Under the pieces are notes generated by a model, which had not been told where the DNA came from, did not search any database, and was given only the letters and a program-made list of their open reading frames with translations. Made by a program: the position numbers and the translations under genes. DNA of 26,756 bases from GCA-2683825 sp965662355 (GTDB taxonomy: Bacteria > Planctomycetota > UBA1135 > GCA-002686595). Shown here one piece after another: positions 1 to 6,807 of this stretch (position 1 is the stretch's first letter; each line of letters begins with the position of its first letter). The stretch covers positions 1 to 26,756 of the forward strand of contig CBFIHP010000036.1 in the NCBI GenBank assembly GCA_965662355.1, given 5' to 3'.

Positions 1-2510
1 TGAGCCTCGGGCACCTTCCTCTCCGCGTAGGGGTCGTCGGCCTTCTCGTCGCCTTCTCCGTCTTTCTCTGTGGGTTCCAGAGGCATGGGATCCCACAACA
101 CTGCTTCGCTGATGGTGATGTCGCGCGCATTCCAATCGCGTCGCGCGGCGAGGTAGTAGGGTGCCAGGTCCTTCAAAGCATGGCGCCGCAGAGTAACCGA
201 AGACAGGCCCGCCCGCCCGGACGTCAATGCGGCCGCGGACCTACCGCAACCGATCAATGTTCCACCGTTGCTCACCCAACGGAGCAAGCGCTCCTTGTGG
301 CTCTCGAGGAACGAGTCCAAGGACCCCGGCGGCAGCACCAGTACGTTGTAGCGTCGCAAGTCACTGCTCGAGAAACTCTGTGTATCGACGAAGGTGTAGG
401 GGATGCCGATCGAGCGATCGAGATGGTGCCAGAGGTGCCCGTACGTGTCCGGGGAGATCGGGGAGTTGGCCAGGATGGCGATACGGGGTCGTGCAAGTAG
501 GCGGAAGTGCCCACCACCGAGGTCCGGTCCTGCGTCGGCTGCGAGGCCCGTGCCGATGCGGTGCACGAGAGCAACCTTCGCCCCGTGGGCCGCGCGCATG
601 ACGCGCTCCTCGACCTCTGCCGGGTCGCCTGGGTTCTCGACGCGGCGCACGAAAAGACTCCCGCGGGGGATGGTCTCCGGTTTCGCGGGGTCGGGTCGGA
701 AAGCCTTGTCGGAGATGTTCACCTGCAGACCCAGCTCCATCGCGCGTGCAGCGAACGAGACCGAGGCGTCATCGGCTCCGGACACGACCCAACCCACGGG
801 GGCATCCGCTCCGGTGACAGCGGTTGTGGGGGCCGTACTGTCTGTCAGTGGTTGCCCCGTGACTGCGCTCGTATCGCACCAATAGGCGTCGAGGTCGAGT
901 GCATAGGGCAGCGACCAGGACGTCGAGTCGTAGATGCGCGACGTGCCCTTGCGCTCGAGATCCTCGCGCTCTTTCTGCAGGTCGGTGAGAGGCATGCGCG
1001 CATCGAACGAGAAATAGGCTCGTACCATCGAGCGCAATGGCTGGCGTGCCTGAACCACAATCGATCCGGCGGGGAAGCTGCGGCGTTCCTGCTCCTCGCC
1101 CAGGTGACTCTTGACGTTGAGCGCCTCGAATTCCGCATCTGTGATCGTGGCCTCGATTCCTTGACCCAGGAGAATGCGCTTCAGTTCGCGCAGCCTCTCC
1201 GCGTTTCCTCCAGGACGCACGACCAGCATGCGGTCGTTGGCCTTGGTGTCGGCCGCGACGTTACGTTGCTGGCTGGCCAGGTAATCGCGCAGGGCTCCTT
1301 CGCGGTTCTTCGACAGGGTCGTCACGTTGGCCAGGCTGGCCACGGCCTGGTGATGCACGGACTCGCGGTACGTCAGGATTTCGCCGGACATACGCCGCAG
1401 CGGAGTGCCGATCGTGCGGGCCTGCTCGTACAGCATGCCCGTCGCTCCCAGCAGCGAGCCCCACGAATCCGAATAGAAAGGTGCCCACGCGTCGGCCCAT
1501 TCGCGAGTGTAGTAGCTCCACCCGTAGCGGTCGAAGGCCTGCGCTGCATCCTCGGCGTAGCGTCGCTGCCACTGCGTCAGCTTCGGTGGAAGTTCGGGGT
1601 TCAGGGGCGAGCTCTGCGGGTAGAAGAGAAACGTGTCGAGGCTCCACATCTCGTGCGCATCGACGAAGAGCTGCGGGTGGAAGTGGCGTGCTGTGCGCCA
1701 GCGCCCGCGCGTTTCTGGTTGCGTCCCGGCCATCCAATCCCGGTTCATGTCGAACAAGTAGTGGTTGCCACGACCGTAGGGCCAGCGACCACGGGTCATC
1801 CCGGCATAGTCGAGATTCGGCGTCAGGCTAGCCGCTTGCTCGGTCATCGAGATGATGCGCTCGCGTCCATCGGGGTTCATCACCGGGTCGATGACGATGA
1901 TGAGGTTCGACAGCAACTCTTCCGTCGCGGCATCCACCGACGCTACCAGGTGATACCCGAAGGCCAGCGACGCATCCGCTCCGGACAACTCGTCACCATG
2001 GATGCTGTAGCCCAGCCACGCACAGGCCGGGTTGTCTTTCACGATGCGATCCTGCTCTGCACGCGTCACGTCTCGCGGGTCATGCAGCTTTGCCAGGTTG
2101 GCGACGATCGTGTCCAGGCGAGCGTGGTTCGCGGGGGAGCTGACCACGGCGTAGACTAGCTCGCGACCCTCGTGCGTCCTGCCGTAGCTGTGCAGGGCCA
2201 TGCGGGGAGAAGCGTCCGCCCAGGCCCGAAAGCAACGCAGGATCTCGGCGTGGTGCGCCAGCCGCGAGCCCTGCAATCCATCCAGCATGTCGTCGGCTCT
2301 CGGAATCGCTTCGTCGTACTCTGCTCCCGGGAAGAAGGGGGCCTTGTAGGCGTATTCATCGTCGCCGAAGGTGATCGGCTCGAAACTCTCCTCTTGCGGG
2401 GCCTGTGGTTCCGGCGGATAGGCCGACACCGGGGCTGTCGAACAGGCAAGGAGAACCGGAATGGCCAGGAGGTGCACGAGGGTGCTGCGGCGGGGCAGGG
2501 AGAGGATCAT
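1..2510 (-). CDS. M14-family zinc carboxypeptidase, lipoprotein (3' end outside window)
   Basis: Exported peptidase of the large (over 800 residue) M14 type. The frame is open from ATG 2510 to the window edge, about 836 codons, with no stop, so the C-terminus is missing. The N-terminus has a lipoprotein signal (RR near residue 7, hydrophobic stretch, lipobox VLLAC, Cys23), so I infer a membrane-anchored protein facing the periplasm. Zinc ligands fit the M14 pattern: HGDE gives His171 and Glu174, and DAHEMW gives His286. The likely catalytic glutamate is Glu362 in GMLYEQA. YLFDMNRDW is typical of this subfamily. From about residue 670 an alpha/beta domain follows that resembles a glutamine-amidotransferase-like fold (RPRIAILANSP, then NGGTLIGCG), as in related long M14 proteins. 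The acidic/Lys stretch near residues 815-830 is probably a linker. A long open frame on the opposite strand is a shadow. Substrate unknown. Confidence 0.93.
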   Translation of the reverse strand, partial: MILSLPRRSTLVHLLAIPVLLACSTAPVSAYPPEPQAPQEESFEPITFGDDEYAYKAPFFPGAEYDEAIPRADDMLDGLQGSRLAHHAEILRCFRAWADASPRMALHSYGRTHEGRELVYAVVSSPANHARLDTIVANLAKLHDPRDVTRAEQDRIVKDNPACAWLGYSIHGDELSGADASLAFGYHLVASVDAATEELLSNLIIVIDPVMNPDGRERIISMTEQAASLTPNLDYAGMTRGRWPYGRGNHYLFDMNRDWMAGTQPETRGRWRTARHFHPQLFVDAHEMWSLDTFLFYPQSSPLNPELPPKLTQWQRRYAEDAAQAFDRYGWSYYTREWADAWAPFYSDSWGSLLGATGMLYEQARTIGTPLRRMSGEILTYRESVHHQAVASLANVTTLSKNREGALRDYLASQQRNVAADTKANDRMLVVRPGGNAERLRELKRILLGQGIEATITDAEFEALNVKSHLGEEQERRSFPAGSIVVQARQPLRSMVRAYFSFDARMPLTDLQKEREDLERKGTSRIYDSTSWSLPYALDLDAYWCDTSAVTGQPLTDSTAPTTAVTGADAPVGWVVSGADDASVSFAARAMELGLQVNISDKAFRPDPAKPETIPRGSLFVRRVENPGDPAEVEERVMRAAHGAKVALVHRIGTGLAADAGPDLGGGHFRLLARPRIAILANSPISPDTYGHLWHHLDRSIGIPYTFVDTQSFSSSDLRRYNVLVLPPGSLDSFLESHKERLLRWVSNGGTLIGCGRSAAALTSGRAGLSSVTLRRHALKDLAPYYLAARRDWNARDITISEAVLWDPMPLEPTEKDGEGDEKADDPYAERKVPEA

Positions 2511-2612
2511 GGGCGGTAATGTACGTCCTCCGTACCATTGCTTCGAGCGCACCGACCGCTACTCTGCCCAAGTAGCCGCTCAGGGAGCCCTCCTCGTACT
2601 CTGAGAGCACCG

Positions 2613-3431
2613 ATGAAACGCTTGCTTTCGATTTTACTCCTGGGCTATCTGGGCATCTGCCTCCTGATGTTCCTGCTTCAGGAGAAGCTGATCTTCTTCC
2701 CCGGCCCGCCACCCAAAGGCAACCCGGCCGATGGCGGATTGGATTACTCCGATGTGCACGTGATCACGCGCGATGGGGTCGCGATCCATGGTTGGTGGAT
2801 ACCGCAGGAGGACGCCCAGGGAGCGGTTCTGGTGGCCCATGGCAACGCCGGAAATATCGAACAACGCCTCGGCCTGGCACGGGCCTTTCGATCGATGGGC
2901 TATTCGGTTCTCCTGTTCGACTATCGCGGCTATGGCAACAGCACCGGCTCGCCGTCCGAAGATGGCGTCTATCTCGATGCGGAGGCAGCGTACGACTACC
3001 TCGTTCAGGAAAAGAAGCACGCTCCATCGCAGATTGTCCTGTACGGCGAGTCTCTGGGCGGTGCTGTCGCCATCGAACTGGCCCTGCGGCGCGACTGTCT
3101 CGCCGTGATCACGGAGAGCGCCTTTACCTCGCTGCCCGATGTCGCGGCGCACCACTACCCGTGGCTTCCCGCGCGATGGTTGGCGCGCGCGCGGTTCGAC
3201 AACGCGACCAAGCTTCCACGAATCGACTGTCCATACCTCGTGATCCACGGCCCAGACGACGAGATCGTGCCCTTCACCCACTCCGAGACTCTCTTCGAGC
3301 TCGCGAACGAGCCCAAGGCGCGCATCGACATCCATGGCGGTCACAACGACGGCGGCTTCCAGATCGACCGAGCACGTCGAAAGCAGGTCGAGGCCTTCCT
3401 CGTGGAGAGTTGGCTCCGCCGCAATTCCTAG
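2613..3431 (+). CDS. alpha/beta hydrolase, membrane anchored (S33 / BEM46-like)
   Basis: A 272-residue serine hydrolase of the BEM46/ABHD13-like group (Hydrolase_4, serine aminopeptidase S33 family). Residues 3-22 form one hydrophobic helix, probably an uncleaved anchor with the catalytic domain outside the cytoplasm. The oxyanion segment is AHGNAGN (75-81), the nucleophile elbow is GESLGG with Ser147, the acid is Asp216 in HGPDDEIVP, and the base is His244 in GGHND. FDYRGYGNS (102-110) is typical of the family. The ATG at 2613 is preferred over earlier in-frame codons because it puts a basic MKR directly before the helix; GAGAG lies 6 bases upstream. The gene stands alone, convergent with the DJ-1-like gene. 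Natural substrate (ester, amide or lipid) cannot be told from sequence. Confidence 0.93.
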   Translation: MKRLLSILLLGYLGICLLMFLLQEKLIFFPGPPPKGNPADGGLDYSDVHVITRDGVAIHGWWIPQEDAQGAVLVAHGNAGNIEQRLGLARAFRSMGYSVLLFDYRGYGNSTGSPSEDGVYLDAEAAYDYLVQEKKHAPSQIVLYGESLGGAVAIELALRRDCLAVITESAFTSLPDVAAHHYPWLPARWLARARFDNATKLPRIDCPYLVIHGPDDEIVPFTHSETLFELANEPKARIDIHGGHNDGGFQIDRARRKQVEAFLVESWLRRNS

Positions 3432-3475
3432 CCTGAATCCGGGCCACGTGTCCGCGCCCAGACCACGGGGCTGAA

Positions 3476-3489
3476 CGGACAACTGTCCG
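3476..3489. repeat. inverted repeat CGGACA-AC-TGTCCG between convergent genes
   Basis: A perfect 6-base dyad with a 2-base centre lies 45 bases after the hydrolase stop. TGTCCGGAC follows close by, so GTCCG recurs in this 205-base gap (3432-3636). The loop is too small for a good hairpin and no T-run follows, so it is not a classical terminator. Nothing else is recognisable in this gap. Confidence 0.3.
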
Positions 3490-3636
3490 CCTTGTCCGGA
3501 CGGGCGTTGCTCTCGAAGCGGACGATCGATCGAGATCATCGATGCTCACCGCGGCAGCTTGAAACCGAGTCGCCGAAGAAAGGGCGGCACCCGTGTCGCC
3601 TGCACGATCCCCGGTCGCAGCCCACACCCCTCACAA

Positions 3637-4389
3637 TCACTCTAGGACGATGTGTGTCTTCAGTTCCGCGAGGTCCCAATCGATCACCAGTCCGCCGGCG
3701 ATGCCACGCGCCACTTTTGCACCGTAGAGGACCTCGCACAGGTACAGGGCCGGATCGAAGGATCGCGCGCCACCCACCGATGTGATCGCGGGGCCGTCGT
3801 GGACAAAAGTGACGCCGTCCAGGATGTCGACTTGTTCGGAAAACATCGTGCGCATGCGCTGGATGTCGGAAGGGAAGGTCGTGGCCTTGCGCCCATCCAG
3901 GAGCCCGGCCTTGGCCAGGACGAAGGCGCCGTCGCATAGCGACATGACATACTCCGCGTTCTTCCCCGTTTCGCGGATCCAGGCGATCAATTCGTCGTTC
4001 TTGAGATCGGAGTCCATGTTGTGCTCGGCGCTGGGCACGATCAGGACGTCGATGGGGGGGGCATCCGCGAAGGAGTGATCGGGCAGGAGCCGCAGGCCCT
4101 CGAAGCTGGTGACGACTTCACGCGTCGGGGCGACGGTGAACACGCGCATACCGGGCTTCGTGTGGAAGATGGTGTGGTGCAGGATGTCGAAGGGGGCCGT
4201 CAGTTCCGTGTTGTAGACCCCGTCGATAATCAGGAAACCCACGTTCAGCGGCCGTTCCGCGCCAGCCTCGTTGGCGTTGGCATCGGGAGACTTTGCCTGG
4301 ACGCTGGACGAAGAGGTCTCCTGGTGGAGCGTCTGGCAGGCGAGCGGAAGCAGAGCTGCGAGCAACGTGGGGAGGGCGGATGTTTTCAT
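3637..4389 (-). CDS. DJ-1/PfpI-family protein with export signal
   Basis: A 250-residue protein of the DJ-1/PfpI class I glutamine-amidotransferase-like superfamily, close to the N-terminal domain of GlxA/FtrA-type AraC regulators but with no DNA-binding domain. The core runs from about residue 48 (NVGFLIIDGVYNTELTAPFD) to 230. The nucleophile elbow is MSLCDGAFVLAKAGLLDGR with Cys152. The conserved TFPSDI and VTSVGG-like (AITSVGGARSFD, 201-212) segments are present. Residues 1-18 (MKTSALP, hydrophobic run, PLAC) look like a lipoprotein signal with Cys18, but Pro at lipobox position -3 is unusual, so it could be an ordinary Sec signal. A Ser/Asn/Ala-rich linker (25-45) follows. The ATG at 4389 is chosen because it begins the signal peptide; a longer frame reaches 4641 but overlaps the divergent gene. 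Most relatives are cytosolic. Reaction unknown. Confidence 0.9.
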   Translation of the reverse strand: MKTSALPTLLAALLPLACQTLHQETSSSSVQAKSPDANANEAGAERPLNVGFLIIDGVYNTELTAPFDILHHTIFHTKPGMRVFTVAPTREVVTSFEGLRLLPDHSFADAPPIDVLIVPSAEHNMDSDLKNDELIAWIRETGKNAEYVMSLCDGAFVLAKAGLLDGRKATTFPSDIQRMRTMFSEQVDILDGVTFVHDGPAITSVGGARSFDPALYLCEVLYGAKVARGIAGGLVIDWDLAELKTHIVLE

Positions 4390-4420
4390 GGGGGATCCGA
4401 AGGGCCGCGGTTTCGTCCTC

Positions 4421-4426
4421 AGTATA
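4421..4426 (-). promoter_or_regulatory. possible -10 box (TATACT) for the DJ-1-like gene
   Basis: TATACT on the minus strand matches 5 of 6 bases of the sigma-70 -10 consensus and lies 31 bases upstream of the ATG at 4389, in the 66-base gap between two divergent genes. No convincing -35 box is visible at the right distance, so this is tentative. Confidence 0.3.
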
Positions 4427-4455
4427 GAGCACGCGCCTCGGGTAAGTTGGGCAGC

Positions 4456-4872
4456 ATGAAGCTGCTCACGTTTCAAGCGGAACGCTTCGCCTGGAAGAGT
4501 TTCTCGAAGACCCTGGAATCGGCCTCCGACGAGGCCGTGGACGAGGCCGTTTCCGAGACCTGCGTGGTCTTTGCGCATGCCGAGGCGAAGGATGCGGAAC
4601 CCGAAGAGCGGGCGCGGGTTTTCCGACACACGCTGAAGCACATCAAGTGGCTGGCGAACAAACGCAAGCTGCGGAATGTCGTACTACATTCGTTCACCCA
4701 TCTCGGGGCCGAAAACGCCCCTCCGGACTTCGCCGAGAGTTTTCTGCACGAGCTGGCCGACAGGCTCCGCGCGACGGACTATGAAGTTTGGACTACACCC
4801 TTCGGATGGTTTTGCTCCTGGGAAATTGCGGTCTACGGCGACAGTTTGGCGAAGGTATGGAAGGAAATTTGA
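4456..4872 (+). CDS. stand-alone threonyl-tRNA synthetase editing domain (archaeal type)
   Basis: A 138-residue protein that corresponds end to end to the N-terminal editing domain of archaeal threonyl-tRNA synthetases (tRNA_edit-type, Pfam Archaea_ThrRS editing family, D-aminoacyl-tRNA deacylase-like fold). In archaea this domain hydrolyses Ser mischarged on tRNA-Thr. Visible family marks: MKLLTFQAERF at the N-terminus; a strand VVFAHAE (37-43); a long helix ending at NKRKLRNVVLHSFTHLG (68-84) with the active-site-like His82; and TTPFGWFCSWEIAVYGDS (113-130), matching the archaeal PFGYYKAF segment. No aminoacylation or anticodon domains follow, since the stop is at 4872. As I recall the archaeal enzyme, a functionally important Lys lies at the position of Cys120 here, so activity may differ. 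The ATG at 4456 matches the family start. It could be a trans-acting proofreader or an unrelated hydrolase. Confidence 0.85.
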   Translation: MKLLTFQAERFAWKSFSKTLESASDEAVDEAVSETCVVFAHAEAKDAEPEERARVFRHTLKHIKWLANKRKLRNVVLHSFTHLGAENAPPDFAESFLHELADRLRATDYEVWTTPFGWFCSWEIAVYGDSLAKVWKEI

Positions 4873-4993
4873 GCCGCCGGCCCCGAGTCAGGAGAATCCT
4901 CCGAAGAAGCCACGGCGCCCTGGGATAACGGGCACGAGCCCACACCTGGCCCGTGCGCTATTCTATGGGGCCCTCCCCTTGCAAAGACCCGCC

Positions 4994-5494
4994 ATGCTTT
5001 CCCGAACCGCCACGGCCCTACTCGGAGCGCTTTGCCTCGTTGCCTGCCAGGGTGCTCCCGAACACGTTGAAGACCAGCAGGAACCTCACAAGAACGATCA
5101 CGATCACGAAAACGACCAGGACACCACCAAACCCAAGAACCCCCTAGAAGACCAAACCTATCGCCGCGCCATCACCCGTGCCGACAAGTACCTGGTCCTC
5201 TGGAAGCCAGTGACCGGCGACGTCCCGAAGAACGAGCACTTCGAGCTCGAGGTTCGCGTCTACGAAAACCACGGCGATGAACCCACGCCCCTCTCCGGAT
5301 GCAAGCTGGGATTCCAGGGTTGGATGCCCGACCACGGCCACGGAATGATCGTGCGCCCGCAGGCCACGGAGGTGGGCGAAGGCGTGTATCGGGTGCGGGG
5401 CATGCTCTTTCATATGGGCGGCCACTGGCAGTTCCACATTGATGTTGGACACGCGGGCCATTCGGAACGCGCTGACTACGACATCATGCTCTAG
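4994..5494 (+). CDS. YtkA-like lipoprotein, His-rich
   Basis: A 166-residue lipoprotein: the signal runs to lipobox LVAC (Cys18). A linker rich in His, Asp, Glu and Asn (22-48, including NDHDHENDQD) may bind metal. The folded part, about 65-166, matches the YtkA-like/FixH-like beta-sandwich pattern: FELEVRVYE (83-91), GWMPDHGHGM (109-118), Y.VRGMLFHMGGHWQFHIDV (132-151). The MPxHGHGM and MGGHW segments hold His and Met suited to copper or haem-redox work, but no metal has been shown here. The stop is 10 bases before the di-haem peroxidase start, so the two are very likely co-transcribed and act together in the periplasm. There is no obvious Shine-Dalgarno site. The ATG at 4994 is the only start that gives a proper signal peptide; earlier in-frame codons lie in the preceding gene. 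Confidence 0.85.
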   Translation: MLSRTATALLGALCLVACQGAPEHVEDQQEPHKNDHDHENDQDTTKPKNPLEDQTYRRAITRADKYLVLWKPVTGDVPKNEHFELEVRVYENHGDEPTPLSGCKLGFQGWMPDHGHGMIVRPQATEVGEGVYRVRGMLFHMGGHWQFHIDVGHAGHSERADYDIML

Positions 5495-5504
5495 GATCCA
5501 CCCG

Positions 5505-6803
5505 ATGCTTCTGCTTGCCACGATCGCGCTGCTCAGCCTTGTCGGTAACGATCCCCCCCCGACAAGGGTCGTCGCGAATGACGTGGCCTTCACTGCGGAC
5601 GAGATCGAGCGCATTCTCGAGTTCTCGCCACTGCCCGAGCCGCCCCCCGACCCGACCAACGCTGTCTACGAAAGCCCCGCGGCTGCGCGCTTTGGGCAAG
5701 CACTCTTCTTCGACAAGCGGCTCTCGGGAACCGGGGAAACATCTTGTTCGACGTGTCACGAACCCGAGCGTAGCTGGACCGATGGCAAACGTACGGCCAG
5801 TGCGGTTTCGAATCTTTCGCGACACACACCTACGCTCTGGAACGTGGCCTTCAACCGTTGGTTCTTCTGGGATGGGCGCAAGGACAGCCTGTGGTCCCAG
5901 GCGTTGGGCCCCTTGGAAGACGCGCGTGAGCACGCCGGAAGCCGTCTGCAATACGCTCATCTGGTGGTCGAGGATCCCGAATACGCACGCGCCTACCGCG
6001 AGGTCTTCGGAGGCCTGCCGGATCTATCGAACCCGGTCCGCTTTCCGCCCGAGGGACGTCCGATGACGGGTCAGCCCGATCATCCACACATCCTGAACTG
6101 GACATCGATGACGGCTCGCGATCGGGACATCGTGAACACGGTGTTCGCCAACATCGGCAAGTCGATCGCGGCGTACGAGCGCAATTTGATTTCGCGCGCC
6201 GCACCCTTCGATACCTTTGTCGAGGGGCTGCGCGAAGCCAATTCCGAGAAACAGAAAGCCATCGGCCCGGCGGCCAAACGTGGCCTTTCCCTGTTCCTCG
6301 GGAAGGCCCGTTGTTTCCTCTGCCATACGGGGCCGAATTTCACCGATCTCGAGTTCCACAACGACCGCATTCCGGGCGGTGAGGGTGAGGGAGTACTCGA
6401 CCTGGGGCGGTTCAAGGGTGTCCAGTTCGTCCGCGAGGACGAGTTCAACGGCATCGGTCGTTATTCCGATGATCCAGAGGGATCCGCCCGCGACAAGATC
6501 GCCTACCTGATCCGCAACGTGCACAGCCGCGGCGAGTTCAAGACGCCCAGCTTGCGAAATGTCGCTCGGACCGCCCCGTACATGCACAACGGGCACCTGA
6601 CGACGCTGGCTGACGTGGTTCGTTTCTACAACAAACTCGAGGGCGCGCTCCCCGCCCACAAGGGCGCGGAGCGACTCGTGATTCCCCTGGAGCTCACTCA
6701 GGGCGAAGAGGGCGACCTGGTCGCCTTCCTGGAGACCTTGACGGACGAATCCCTTCCCAAAGAGCTGTTGGCCCCTCCTCCCAAGCCCTTTCTCGGAGAC
6801 TGA
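5505..6803 (+). CDS. di-haem cytochrome c peroxidase / MauG-like protein
   Basis: A 432-residue periplasmic enzyme of the bacterial cytochrome c peroxidase/MauG superfamily. A short signal (MLLLATIALLSLVG) precedes two c-type haem sites: CSTCH at 81-85 and CFLCH at 270-274. Other family marks are GQALFFDKRLSG (64-75), SWTDG (90-94), HTPTLWNVAFNRWFFWDGR (107-125) and, near the C-terminus, FKTPSLRNVARTAPYMHNGH (345-364), where Met360 is a candidate distal ligand. Classical members reduce peroxide; MauG and MbnH instead oxidise Trp or Tyr side chains in partner proteins. Sequence alone does not separate these here. ATG 5505 is chosen because it starts the signal sequence; 22 codons of open frame upstream overlap the YtkA-like gene. 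It sits between the YtkA-like gene (10-base gap) and the molybdopterin enzyme (4-base gap). C8 lies at 5553-5560. Confidence 0.94.
   Translation: MLLLATIALLSLVGNDPPPTRVVANDVAFTADEIERILEFSPLPEPPPDPTNAVYESPAAARFGQALFFDKRLSGTGETSCSTCHEPERSWTDGKRTASAVSNLSRHTPTLWNVAFNRWFFWDGRKDSLWSQALGPLEDAREHAGSRLQYAHLVVEDPEYARAYREVFGGLPDLSNPVRFPPEGRPMTGQPDHPHILNWTSMTARDRDIVNTVFANIGKSIAAYERNLISRAAPFDTFVEGLREANSEKQKAIGPAAKRGLSLFLGKARCFLCHTGPNFTDLEFHNDRIPGGEGEGVLDLGRFKGVQFVREDEFNGIGRYSDDPEGSARDKIAYLIRNVHSRGEFKTPSLRNVARTAPYMHNGHLTTLADVVRFYNKLEGALPAHKGAERLVIPLELTQGEEGDLVAFLETLTDESLPKELLAPPPKPFLGD
6795..6799 (+). promoter_or_regulatory. Shine-Dalgarno GGAGA deciding a TTG start
   Basis: GGAGA inside the last codons of the peroxidase gene lies 8 bases before TTG 6808, supporting that codon over the adjacent TTG at 6811. 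No ATG lies near the start of the conserved protein. Confidence 0.55.
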
Positions 6804-6807
6804 AGCG

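Noticed and set aside
507..2159. Open frame of about 550 codons on the plus strand
   Set aside because: It is antisense to the M14 peptidase, which has zinc ligands, a catalytic Glu and a signal peptide in its frame. The plus-strand translation has no recognisable domain; long shadow frames are common in GC-rich DNA.
2634..3539. Minus-strand frame of about 300 codons
   Set aside because: Antisense shadow of the alpha/beta hydrolase, whose frame holds the full catalytic triad.
4422..4427. TATAGA as a plus-strand -10 box for the editing-domain gene
   Set aside because: It overlaps the better minus-strand TATACT and has no -35-like partner; treated as chance.
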